From CAZWLY01 sp964634465 (lineage in GTDB: Bacteria > Desulfobacterota > Desulfarculia > G963662305): a DNA stretch of 64,000 nt. The DNA lies in assembly GCA_964634465.1 (NCBI GenBank), contig CAZWLY010000003.1, positions 255,405 to 319,404 on the forward strand, written 5' to 3'. The notes beneath the pieces were generated by a model. The model was not told the DNA's origin. It did no database searches and saw nothing but the letters and a program-made list of their open reading frames with translations. How positions within the stretch are numbered: position 1 is the first letter of the stretch; each line of letters starts with the position of its first letter. This document shows positions 33,968 to 41,808 of the stretch, piece by piece. The position numbers and the translations under genes were made by a program.

Positions 33968-34009
33968 AAAAAAAGTAAATAGGGCCGGGGAGTTCTCCAC
34001 CCCCGGCCC
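33968..34009 (-). terminator. Terminator of the Oxa1-like gene
   Basis: GGGCCGGGG (33982-33990) pairs with CCCCGGCCC (34001-34009). On the minus strand it is followed, after seven bases, by TTTTTTT. Confidence 0.6.
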
Positions 34010-34018
34010 CCTTCCGGC

Positions 34019-34591
34019 TCAGGCGCCGGCCGCCCCGGCCCTGCGCCCCCGGCGCACCTCCTTCAAGGTGCGCCACAAAAGCCGGCTGCGCCGGCCCAGG
34101 CCCAGGCGCTTCTTGAGCTGACCCCAGCCCAGGCGCACCACCAGGTAGGCGGCAGTGAAACCGGCCAGATAGGAGACATGGCCCAAGCCGCCGGGCAGGG
34201 CGATGGGCACCTTGCCGAAGCGCAGCTCCAGCCAGCCCGCGGCCAGAAAGGCCGGCCACAGGGAGGAGGCGCCCATGGCGATCTGCAGGAAAAAAGCCTT
34301 GCCAAACGCGTCGTTGGCCAGGTCGTTCAGCCCCTGGTAGATGCGCTTCTCCCCGGCCTTGAGCGCGTTCATGGCCTGCTGGTGGCGGTCCTGCATCTCC
34401 TGGTTGAGTTCTTCCACGTAGCGCCGGTTCAGGCGGAACACCCCGGCCAGGGTGATCTCGCCGATCAAGGTGGCCCAGGCGGCCAGCACAAAGGTGCCCA
34501 GCCACCAGCCGGCCACCGGGTCGGCGGGCCAGCGGAAGGGGGCGATCAAAAGCGGGTCCACCCACGCCCAAAAATCAGCCAGGAAATCCAC
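34019..34591 (-). CDS. Small membrane protein with Oxa1-superfamily-like layout
   Basis: A 190-residue membrane protein. A first hydrophobic segment (WLGTFVLAAWATLIGEITLA, about 30-50) is followed by a charged helical hairpin with ELNQEMQDRHQQAMNALKAG. Two or three further segments follow (AFFLQIAMGASSLWPAFLAA; HVSYLAGFTAAYLVVRLG), then a strongly basic tail ending RRGRRAGAAGA. The order TM, cytosolic coiled coil with 'AlKaGek', TM pair resembles DUF106/EMC3/TMCO1-type members of the Oxa1/YidC insertase superfamily. That resemblance is my reading of layout, not a family match. It lies upstream of porin copy 2 and downstream of tauE on the same strand. Confidence 0.6.
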   Translation of the reverse strand: MDFLADFWAWVDPLLIAPFRWPADPVAGWWLGTFVLAAWATLIGEITLAGVFRLNRRYVEELNQEMQDRHQQAMNALKAGEKRIYQGLNDLANDAFGKAFFLQIAMGASSLWPAFLAAGWLELRFGKVPIALPGGLGHVSYLAGFTAAYLVVRLGWGQLKKRLGLGRRSRLLWRTLKEVRRGRRAGAAGA

Positions 34592-34609
34592 CGCTCCCCC
34601 GCAATCAAC

Positions 34610-34644
34610 GAGCCAGGGGGCCCGCCTGAAGGGCCCCCTGGCTC
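34610..34644. terminator. Hairpin between the TauE/SafE and Oxa1-like genes
   Basis: GAGCCAGGGGGCCC pairs exactly with GGGCCCCCTGGCTC across a 7-base loop. No T run follows, so it is possibly a transcript-end stabiliser or Rho-assisted terminator of the tauE gene. Confidence 0.5.
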
Positions 34645-34671
34645 ATGGCTGAAAGGATCATGAAGCGCCCG

Positions 34672-36054
34672 CTAGGGCAGGCCCAACCCCGCGTAGAAGG
34701 CGGGCGCAAAGCCCTTGAGGGTGTAGCGCAGGCCCACCAAAAAGGCCAACACGATGAACATGACCTTGAGGCCCTTCTCGGGGATGAACTTGGAGGTGCG
34801 CGGCCCGATCATGGAGCCCACGAAGATGCCGATGAGCTCCACGCCCACCAGGCCCCACTGGATGACCACGCCCTTGCCCACCATGTAGGAGAAGATGCTC
34901 ACGATCATGCCCACCAGCACCACCAGGGCGCTGGTGCCGGCCACCAGGAACATGGGCAGGCCGGCCACCGAGGTGAGGAAGGGCACGAACAAGAAGCCGC
35001 CGCCCACGCCCAGGAAGGAGGCCAGGGCCGCGATCACGATGCCGCCCAGCATGGGCACCCAGGCCTTGAACTTGAACTCCTGGCCGTAGAAGGTGAAGCG
35101 GATATCGCCGATGAAAAAGGCGCACAGCCAGCCCACCAGCACCAGCACGTAGCTCACCCAGCCGGCGGTGTCCAAGAGGTTGTTCCACAGGGCGCTGGCC
35201 ACCACCAGGGCCAGGCCCAGCCACATCATGCCGGACTTGCCCTCCAGGATCTTCACGCCCTGCTCACTGGTGTCGCCGCCTTCCTTGGCCGCCTTCTCAA
35301 AGGCCGCCGCCGCCGCCTTGGCCTCCTTCTTGCGGGCCTGGCCCTTGGGGCTCATCTCGTAGAGCAAGAAGCAGCCCAGAAGCAGCACGCACAGGCCGAA
35401 GTAGCCGATGTAGGCCTTGAGGCTAACCTGGCCGGCGGTGAGTTCGGGCACCAGCCAGGAGGTGCCCACCCCGCCGATGGCCAGGCAGGCGCCCAGGGGC
35501 AGCACCAGCCGGCCCATGCGGTAGTAGTTTATGCTGGAGATCAGGCCGGAAAGACCCACCAGCCACTGGTTGGACACCCGGATGGAGTCGGTGATGAGCT
35601 TGTTCACCGGGTGGCCCTTGCCGAACCGGGCGGCATAGTCGCCCATGCCGAAGATGGTGATGTGGCCCACTCCCGAGAGGATGCCGCCAAAGGCGCCCAC
35701 CGTGGAGAAGACCCAGCCCACGAAGACGGCCCAGATCAGGCCCACCCACCAGGCCGTGGTGGGAGCGCCCTTGATCCCCAGGTAGCCGGGCTGGGCATCG
35801 GGCTTCACCACCGCCAAGGTCTTGGCCGCGGCCTTGGGGTCTTTCAGGCTTTTTTCAATGGCCTTTTTCATGCGCTCCGGCGCGTCCGGAGCCACCAGCG
35901 AGGACACCTCCACCTTGGGGGCCGCGGCCGCCTGTTTGGCCGCTGGGGGGTTAGCCGATGCCGGAGTATCGGCGGCCAGGGCCGGCATGGCCCAGGCCAC
36001 GGCCAGAATGCCAGCCAAAAGGCAAGCCAAAACAGCTACTTGCTTGCTGCGCAT
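34672..36054 (-). CDS. TauE/SafE-family sulfite/organosulfonate exporter with N-terminal extension
   Basis: A 460-residue membrane protein. A signal-like hydrophobic start (MRSKQVAVLACLLAGILAVA) leads to an Ala/Pro/Lys-rich periplasmic-type segment to about residue 90. The TauE/SafE permease core follows, with its two half-repeats (TVGAFGGILSGVGHITIFGM; ASFLGVGGGFLFVPFLTSVA) split by a charged loop of about 60 residues (220-280). Such long forms are common in sulfate-reducing Desulfobacterota and probably move sulfite or another sulfur anion. GGAGAAGGA precedes ATG 36054, with a promoter at 36146-36174. Confidence 0.85.
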   Translation of the reverse strand: MRSKQVAVLACLLAGILAVAWAMPALAADTPASANPPAAKQAAAAPKVEVSSLVAPDAPERMKKAIEKSLKDPKAAAKTLAVVKPDAQPGYLGIKGAPTTAWWVGLIWAVFVGWVFSTVGAFGGILSGVGHITIFGMGDYAARFGKGHPVNKLITDSIRVSNQWLVGLSGLISSINYYRMGRLVLPLGACLAIGGVGTSWLVPELTAGQVSLKAYIGYFGLCVLLLGCFLLYEMSPKGQARKKEAKAAAAAFEKAAKEGGDTSEQGVKILEGKSGMMWLGLALVVASALWNNLLDTAGWVSYVLVLVGWLCAFFIGDIRFTFYGQEFKFKAWVPMLGGIVIAALASFLGVGGGFLFVPFLTSVAGLPMFLVAGTSALVVLVGMIVSIFSYMVGKGVVIQWGLVGVELIGIFVGSMIGPRTSKFIPEKGLKVMFIVLAFLVGLRYTLKGFAPAFYAGLGLP

Positions 36055-36145
36055 TTTCCTTCTCCCATGGTGTGAGTTTCAGCGGGCCCAGCTTCCCCCC
36101 TCTTCATGGTGGCCCACCGCAGAAATAGAGCAATCTACGTGGGTC

Positions 36146-36174
36146 AAAATAGCACAAAAAAAGGTAGGAATCAA
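36146..36174 (-). promoter_or_regulatory. Sigma-70 promoter of the TauE/SafE gene
   Basis: On the minus strand TTGATT, 17 bases, TATTTT, within an AT-rich gap between pgk and the exporter gene. The leader would be about 85 bases. Confidence 0.55.
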
Positions 36175-36250
36175 AGCTTTTGCATATGGCCCGCCTGGAA
36201 ATTGGCTAGAAAACCCGGTTGATTACCGCACTATCCCCCCCGGCGGGAGC

Positions 36251-37567
36251 TTATTTCTTTTTGCGGCGCCGGCCGGCATTGTCCATAAGTGCCTTGACCG
36301 GCTCCAAACCATAGGCCGAGTTCTGCTCGATGGCCTTGAGCACGCTGCCGCCGCCGGTGAAGAAATAGTAGTCCGCATCGTCCTGCACCGACAGGTAGAG
36401 GCCGGGGTTCAAGTCCTTGAATTCCTGCAGGGTATCGCCCCCGCCGTAGAGCTTGATGGCCTGGCGGTTCTGGTCGATGGTGGTGTCCAGGGCCCGGGAG
36501 CCGTCGGTGAAGTGGGGAGTGAAGCCCATGACCGCGTTGACGAATATGGTCCTGGCCTTGTTGATCGCCTTTTTCACCGCCGGGTCCTCGAAGCTCTCGG
36601 CGGTGATGTCCAGCACATAGCCCAACTCCTGCCCTTTTTTCAGGTCCTTCACCGCCACGGTGCGGTACTTGCCTTCCTCCCGGCCCAGGACCTCGCTTTC
36701 CACCAGGTAGGGCAGCTCCACTATCTTCTTGGCCTTCTTGTCCAAAGATACCAGCTTCTTGGCCGCCTTGATGTCCTCGTCGGTCACGCCCTTTATCCGC
36801 ACCCCGTACTTGGCGCACAGGTAGGTGTTGTATATCACCCCGCCCAGGATGAGATGGTCCACCTGCTTGTACAGGGCGTTGATGGGCCCGATCTTGGTGT
36901 CGTACTTGGCGCCGGCCACCACCGCCACCAGGGGCCGCCGGGGCCTCAGCACCTGCTCCAGGTTGATCAGCTCGGCCTGCAGCAAAAAGCCCGCGTAGGA
37001 GGGCAGGTGTTGGGTGACGTCAAAGGTGCTGGCATGGGGCTGCCAGGAGCCAAAGGCGTCGTTCACGTAGATGTCGGCCAGGCCGGCCAGTTGCAGGGCA
37101 AAGTCCTGGCGCGCCCGCCCCCCGGCCTCCTCGCCGGCGAACCAGCGGGTGTTGGGCAGGTAGATGCCGGCTATCTCCCCTGCCCGCAGCCTCTTTATGG
37201 CCAGGTTGATGCTGGTGTCTATGGCCGGGATGCCGCGCTCGTCCTCGGCCTGGAACTGGGGGATGAAAAAGCGGCAGTGCAGCTTGGACTCCAGGTACTC
37301 CACGATGGGCTCCACCCCCGAGGCCGGGCTCACCTCGATGGCCCCGGTCTTCTTGTCCCGGGGACGGCCCACGTGGGTCATGAGAATGGGCTTGCCGCCC
37401 TGGGCCACGATGTAGAACAGGGTGCCGATGGTGCGGTCGATGCGGAACGGGTCCCTGATCTTGCCCTTCTTGACCACGTTGTGGTCGAAACGCACCAGCA
37501 CCACCTTGCCGTGCAGGTCTGCGTCCTGCAACAGCGGCAGGCGCTTGTCCAACTTGGAGATGTCCAT
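36251..37567 (-). CDS. pgk: Phosphoglycerate kinase, divergent form
   Basis: A 438-residue two-domain kinase of glycolysis/gluconeogenesis. Family landmarks are present but altered: LVRFDHNVVKKGKI for R.D.NVP, THVGRP for HLGRP, NDAFGSWQPHAST for NDAFG.AHR.HAS, AGAKYDTKI for GGAK..DK, GGGDT and FFTGGGSVLKAIE for TGGGA.LE. The sequence is also longer than the usual 390-400. It should still bind 3-phosphoglycerate and ATP, yet could act on another acyl phosphate. ATG 37567 follows AGGAAGAGGG. It is transcribed alone. Confidence 0.82.
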   Translation of the reverse strand: MDISKLDKRLPLLQDADLHGKVVLVRFDHNVVKKGKIRDPFRIDRTIGTLFYIVAQGGKPILMTHVGRPRDKKTGAIEVSPASGVEPIVEYLESKLHCRFFIPQFQAEDERGIPAIDTSINLAIKRLRAGEIAGIYLPNTRWFAGEEAGGRARQDFALQLAGLADIYVNDAFGSWQPHASTFDVTQHLPSYAGFLLQAELINLEQVLRPRRPLVAVVAGAKYDTKIGPINALYKQVDHLILGGVIYNTYLCAKYGVRIKGVTDEDIKAAKKLVSLDKKAKKIVELPYLVESEVLGREEGKYRTVAVKDLKKGQELGYVLDITAESFEDPAVKKAINKARTIFVNAVMGFTPHFTDGSRALDTTIDQNRQAIKLYGGGDTLQEFKDLNPGLYLSVQDDADYYFFTGGGSVLKAIEQNSAYGLEPVKALMDNAGRRRKKK

Positions 37568-37618
37568 GTCGTCCCTCTTCCTGGGGTTGGTCCTGGGCCC
37601 TATTATAGAGGGTGCGCG

Positions 37619-37665
37619 GCCCGGGCGACAGGGGGGCGGCGGGCGACGGGGGGCGGCGGGGGGCA
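37619..37665. repeat. G-rich repeat locus 1
   Basis: Several copies of GCGAC or GCGGC followed by five to six G, between divergent pgk and pcm. It is the same unit as at 46580, 55800, 62840 and 63880. The G runs could form a quadruplex. Confidence 0.6.
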
Positions 37666-37727
37666 CTGCCTCCTTGACCCGGGTATGGGGCCCAAATAGT
37701 ATTAGGCTTGGTCACCAGGAGAACCCC

Positions 37728-38375
37728 ATGAACTTCCGCAACGACTACGCCCTGGCCCGCCGGCGGATGGTGGAGGAGCAGATCGCCCGCCGGGGCGTCC
37801 GCGACCAGCGCCTGCTCAAGGTCATGAGCGAGGTGCCCCGCCACCTGTTCGTGGACGAGGCGTTCTGGAGCCAGGCCTACAACGACCACCCCCTGGCCAT
37901 CGGCGAGGGCCAGACCATCAGCCAGCCCTTCATGGTGGCGTTGATGACCGACGCCCTGGGGCTCACCGGCCGGGAGAAGGTGTTGGAGATAGGCACCGGC
38001 TGCGGCTACCAGACCGCCATCCTGGCCCGGCTGGCGGACTGGGTGTTCTCCATCGAGCGCCTGGCCAGCCTCTCCCGCCGGGCCCAGGCCAACCTGGAGA
38101 AGGCAGGGGTGTTCAACGTGAACCTCATGGTGGGCGACGGCACCAAGGGCCACCCGGAGGAGGCACCCTACGACGCCATCATAGTCACCGCCGGGGCCCC
38201 GGCCCTGCCCGGCCCCCTCAAGGAGCAACTGGCCGAGGGCGGGCGCCTGGTGATCCCGGTGGGCGACCGCCGGGTGCAGACCCTCATGCGCGTCACCAGA
38301 AAGGGCGGGGACTTCATCGAGGAGGACCTGGGCGGCTGCCGCTTCGTGGACCTGATTGGAGAGCATGGATGGTGA
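37728..38375 (+). CDS. pcm: Protein-L-isoaspartate O-methyltransferase
   Basis: A 215-residue SAM-dependent repair enzyme that methylates L-isoaspartyl residues of aged proteins. It has the PCMT pattern VPRHLFVDEAFWSQAYNDHP, GEGQTISQPFMVALMTDAL and SAM motif I, VLEIGTGCGYQTAILA. AGGAG before ATG 37728 fixes the start. Its 3' end overlaps the SLOG gene by seven bases. The association with surE or rpoS seen in Proteobacteria is not present in this window. Confidence 0.92.
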   Translation: MNFRNDYALARRRMVEEQIARRGVRDQRLLKVMSEVPRHLFVDEAFWSQAYNDHPLAIGEGQTISQPFMVALMTDALGLTGREKVLEIGTGCGYQTAILARLADWVFSIERLASLSRRAQANLEKAGVFNVNLMVGDGTKGHPEEAPYDAIIVTAGAPALPGPLKEQLAEGGRLVIPVGDRRVQTLMRVTRKGGDFIEEDLGGCRFVDLIGEHGW

Positions 38376-38836
38376 AGGGCCTGAGCCAACCCCTGATCAG
38401 CGTGATCGGCGCCGGCACCCCCGACCCCCGGGCCCGGGACTGGGCCCGCCAGGTGGGGCGGCTGGTGGCGGAGCGCGGCTTCGGGGTGGTGTGCGGCGGC
38501 CTGGGCGGGGTGATGGAGGCGGCCTGCGAGGGCTGCCGCCAGGCCGGGGGGCTCACGGTGGGCATCCTGCCCGGCTCCGACCCCGCCGCGGCCAACCCCT
38601 GGGTGCAGGTGGCCATCCCCACCGGCCTGGGCCAGGCCCGCAACGTGCTGGTGGTCATGGCCGGCCAGGGGGCCGTCGCCGTCAGCGGCGGGCCGGGCAC
38701 CCTTTCCGAGATAGGCCATGCCATGAAGATGGGCCGGCCGGTGGTGGGCCTGGGCACCTGGAGCCTGCCCGGCCTGGCCGAGGCCGAAAGCCCGGCCGAG
38801 GCGGTGGAGCTGCTACTGGACCGGCTGCGCTGCTGA
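38369..38836 (+). CDS. SLOG-family protein (TIGR00725 type)
   Basis: A 155-residue Rossmann-like protein of the LOG/DprA-like SLOG superfamily. It has ISVIGAGTPDPRARDWARQV and VVCGGLGGVMEAACEGCRQA. The phosphoribohydrolase-type motif appears as SGGPGTLSEIGHAMK (family GG.GT..E). Relatives cleave or bind nucleotides; the true substrate of this subgroup is unknown. The start overlaps pcm by seven bases, so the two are coupled. The 3' end overlaps the convergent glycosyltransferase gene by 24 bases. Confidence 0.82.
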   Translation: MVKGLSQPLISVIGAGTPDPRARDWARQVGRLVAERGFGVVCGGLGGVMEAACEGCRQAGGLTVGILPGSDPAAANPWVQVAIPTGLGQARNVLVVMAGQGAVAVSGGPGTLSEIGHAMKMGRPVVGLGTWSLPGLAEAESPAEAVELLLDRLRC

Positions 38837-40480
38837 GCGCCGCACCCGCATGAGCCGCGCCCGGCTGCCGTCGGGCAGGGGCCACTCCCGCACCGGCTCC
38901 AGCCGATAGCGCCCCAGCGGATCGCCGGCGGCGAGCATCTCCCGCGCCCGGCCGTAGAGGGGCTCCACTCCCAAATCGCCGCTCTTCAGCACCAGGAAAT
39001 CCACCTCCCCCACCTGGCGCCAAAAGTCCGCGGCCTCGTGCCCGGGCCGCCAGCGGCCGGGCTCCAGCACCGAGACCACCTCCAGCGGCAGGCCCGCCAC
39101 CCTGGCCCGGGCCGTGAAGGCGCTCTTGTGAAAGGACGGCAGGCTGGCCAGCACCCCCATCCGGGCCGGGCCGGGGCCGGGCCGGGCCTGGGCCGCGGCC
39201 CGGGTGATCTCCGCCACCCGCCAGTCACGGCCATCGGGCGGGCGCAGGTAGCGGGTGCGCTCCGCGCTCAGCCTGAGCTGCAAGGGACCCAGGGCCAGGA
39301 CCCGCTCCCCGGCCAGGGGCCCCACCCCCCAGCCGGCGCCGGCCAGGGCGCCCGCGGCCAGGACCAGGGCTCCCCCCACCGCCAGGGCCCGCAGCCAGCC
39401 GGGGCGCAGGGCCGCCAGCCAGCCGCCCAGGCAGAGCATGAGCGCGGGCAGCAGGGGGAACAAGAAGCGGGTGTCCTTGTTGCGCATCAGGCTGATGAGC
39501 ACCAGCCCGCCCAGGAACCAGGCCAGGACCAGGCCGGCCTCCCGCCGCCGCCAAAGCAGGGCCCAGGCCAGGCCGGCCAGGGCCAAAAGGGCCAGGGGCA
39601 GAAGGAGCTGGTCGTTCACCAAAAGGAGGGGATAGGCCCCCAGCCCGGCCAGGGAGAACACCGGCGGGTGGCCGTGGGCCGCGCCATAGGCCCAGGCATC
39701 GCCCAAGAGTATCTTGAAAAGCGTCACCGGCGAGTGCAGGTACCAGGGCAGGGCCAAGGCCAGGCAGATCACCAGCGCCCAGGCCAGGCCCCGGCGGTCC
39801 CGGTCCGCCCCGCCCCGCCGCCAGGCCACCACCAGCGGCGCGGCCACGTAGAGGGGGTAGGTCCACTTGGCCAGGAGCCCCAGGCCCAGACAGGCGCCCA
39901 GGGCCAGCACCCAGCCCCGGCGGGAGAGCCCCCGGCTCTGGTGGAGCACCAGCACGGTCCAGGCCACGCTGGCCGCCAGGCACACCTCCAGGAGCACCTC
40001 CCGGCAGAGCCCCGCGGTTATGGGCGCGGCCGCGCAGAGCAGCGCGGCCCACACCCCGGCCCAGCCGCCGAACACCCGCCGCCCCAGCCACCACAGGGCC
40101 GCCATCAGGGCCAGCAGCCAGAACAGGTTCACCGCCGCCGCAAAGCGCAGGCTGGGGCCGGTGAGCAGGAACAGCTTGGCCAGGCTCAGGTGAAAGAGGT
40201 AGGGGTACTTTATGGCCACCGAGAAGATGTCCGGCCAGGTCAGGGGGCTGCCCAGGGCGGCCAGGTAGTCCAGGGAGAGCAGGAAGTGGTGGGCCTGGTC
40301 CCAGGCAAGGGGCCGCTGGTCAGCGGCCAGCCAGGCAAGCTCCAGCCCGGCCAGCACCGCCCAGGCCAAAAGCACCACCGCCGCCTGGGCCCAGGGAAAC
40401 CCCTCCCCGCCGTCCGGCTCCGCCGGCAGCAGGCGGGAGCCGCCGGGCAGGCAGGCGGGGCCGCGTTGCCAGCGGGCCAT
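38813..40480 (-). CDS. GT39-like membrane glycosyltransferase (PMT/ArnT superfamily)
   Basis: A 555-residue membrane protein with about ten to twelve hydrophobic segments, then a soluble C-terminal region of about 170 residues. The first periplasmic loop has WDQAHHFLLSLDYLAAL, where the acidic residue corresponds to the catalytic Asp of GT-C enzymes. WLLALMAALWWLGRRVFG and CREVLLEVCLAASVAWTVLV are typical of the DPMT/ArnT group. It probably moves a sugar from a polyprenyl carrier to lipid or protein outside the membrane. The start overlaps the end of the amidohydrolase gene by one base. The acceptor is unknown. Confidence 0.75.
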   Translation of the reverse strand: MARWQRGPACLPGGSRLLPAEPDGGEGFPWAQAAVVLLAWAVLAGLELAWLAADQRPLAWDQAHHFLLSLDYLAALGSPLTWPDIFSVAIKYPYLFHLSLAKLFLLTGPSLRFAAAVNLFWLLALMAALWWLGRRVFGGWAGVWAALLCAAAPITAGLCREVLLEVCLAASVAWTVLVLHQSRGLSRRGWVLALGACLGLGLLAKWTYPLYVAAPLVVAWRRGGADRDRRGLAWALVICLALALPWYLHSPVTLFKILLGDAWAYGAAHGHPPVFSLAGLGAYPLLLVNDQLLLPLALLALAGLAWALLWRRREAGLVLAWFLGGLVLISLMRNKDTRFLFPLLPALMLCLGGWLAALRPGWLRALAVGGALVLAAGALAGAGWGVGPLAGERVLALGPLQLRLSAERTRYLRPPDGRDWRVAEITRAAAQARPGPGPARMGVLASLPSFHKSAFTARARVAGLPLEVVSVLEPGRWRPGHEAADFWRQVGEVDFLVLKSGDLGVEPLYGRAREMLAAGDPLGRYRLEPVREWPLPDGSRARLMRVRRSAAQPVQ

Positions 40481-41796
40481 CAGCCCCCCTCCGCCACCTG
40501 CCGGGCCAGGTCCCTGACCCGGGCCATGACCTCGGCCAGGTCGAAGCCGAGCACCCGCCGGTCCTCCACCAGCACCCGGCCGGCCACCACCGTGTGCCGC
40601 ACGTCCGCCCCCCGCGCGGCATACACCAGGGCCGAGGCCGGGTCATGGAGGGGGGTGAGGTGGGGCTGGTCGGTGTCGATGACCACCGCGTCGCCGGCAT
40701 AGCCGGGCAGCAGGCGGCCCACCACCCCCTCCAGCCCCAGGGCCGCGGCCGAGCCGGCCCAGGCCAGCTCCAGGGCAGCGGCCGCGGGCAGGGCGGCCGG
40801 GTCGCGGCTCTTCAGCTTGGCGGCCCGGGCCGCGCTGCCCGCCTCGGCGATTAGGTCCAGGTCGTTGTTGCTGGCGGCCCCGTCGGTGCCCAGGCCCACG
40901 CAGAGCCCGGCCGCACGCCAGGCCTCCACCGGGGCCAGGCCCGAGGCCAGCTTGTGGTTGGACTCGGGACAATGCACCAGGGCCACCCCCCGCCGGGCCA
41001 TTAGTTCCATCTCCTCCTCGTCCAGCCACACCCCGTGCACCCCCGCGGCCAGGCCCTCCAGGATGCCCAGCGCCTCCAGGTGGCGCGCCGGGGTGGCGCC
41101 GTGAAGCTCCTTCACCTGGGCCACCTCCTCCCGGGTCTCGGCCAGGTGGGTGAACCAGGCCACGCCCAGCTCACGGGCCAGGGCGGCCACGCCCCGCAGC
41201 TTGTCCGGCGAGCAGGTGTAGAGGGAATGGGCGAACAGGGCGGGCCGGATCAGGGGGGAGCGGCCCTGCCACTCTTCCACGAACTCCCGCGCCGCCTTCA
41301 GCCCATCGGCCGGGTCGGGCACCCCCGGGGCCGGGAAGTCGATCACCCCCTGGGCCACCACCGCCCGCATGCCGGCCCGCTGGTAGGCCCGGGCCGCGCC
41401 CCCGGCGCAGAAATAGGCATCCCCCACGCAGGTGGTGCCCGAGAGCAGCATCTCGGCCGCGGCCAAGAGGGTGCAAAGCTCCACCATCTCCTGGTCCACC
41501 CAGCGGGCCTCGGCCGGGAAGATGTGCTCGTTCAGCCACTTCATGAGGGGCAAATCGTCGGCCAGGCCCCGGAAGAGCACCATGGCCCCGTGGCAATGGG
41601 CATTGACCAGCCCCGGGATGACCAGCCCGCCCCGCGCATCCAGGCGCCGGGCCGGCGGCTCCCGGTCCGGGCGGTAGGCCTGCGCCGGGCCGGCATAGAC
41701 CACCCGGCCGCCCCGTATCTCCAAGGTCCCCCGGGGCCAGTAGGCCCCCGGGCCCACCCACAGGGCGCCGCCGGTTATGAGCAGCTCGCCGTCCAT
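40480..41796 (-). CDS. Amidohydrolase, MTA/SAH deaminase-like, copy 1
   Basis: A 438-residue metal-dependent hydrolase of the TrzN/AtzA/MtaD group. The metal site is complete: NAHCHGAMVLFRGLADD (HxH, about 65), THLAETREE, GVHGVWLDEEE, CPESNHKLASG and GTDGAASNND (Asp about 303). This set, above all the HLAETREE and PESNxKLASG forms, is that of 5'-methylthioadenosine / S-adenosylhomocysteine deaminases. It would turn MTA or SAH into the inosine analogue in the cytoplasm. It has a near relative 12 bases upstream, and a purine nucleoside phosphorylase lies close by. Confidence 0.82.
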   Translation of the reverse strand: MDGELLITGGALWVGPGAYWPRGTLEIRGGRVVYAGPAQAYRPDREPPARRLDARGGLVIPGLVNAHCHGAMVLFRGLADDLPLMKWLNEHIFPAEARWVDQEMVELCTLLAAAEMLLSGTTCVGDAYFCAGGAARAYQRAGMRAVVAQGVIDFPAPGVPDPADGLKAAREFVEEWQGRSPLIRPALFAHSLYTCSPDKLRGVAALARELGVAWFTHLAETREEVAQVKELHGATPARHLEALGILEGLAAGVHGVWLDEEEMELMARRGVALVHCPESNHKLASGLAPVEAWRAAGLCVGLGTDGAASNNDLDLIAEAGSAARAAKLKSRDPAALPAAAALELAWAGSAAALGLEGVVGRLLPGYAGDAVVIDTDQPHLTPLHDPASALVYAARGADVRHTVVAGRVLVEDRRVLGFDLAEVMARVRDLARQVAEGG

Positions 41797-41808
41797 GCCC
41801 TGGCGTCC

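Noticed and set aside
37619..37665. CRISPR array at the G-rich repeats
   Set aside because: The units are 11-12 bases in direct succession with no unique spacers and no cas gene.
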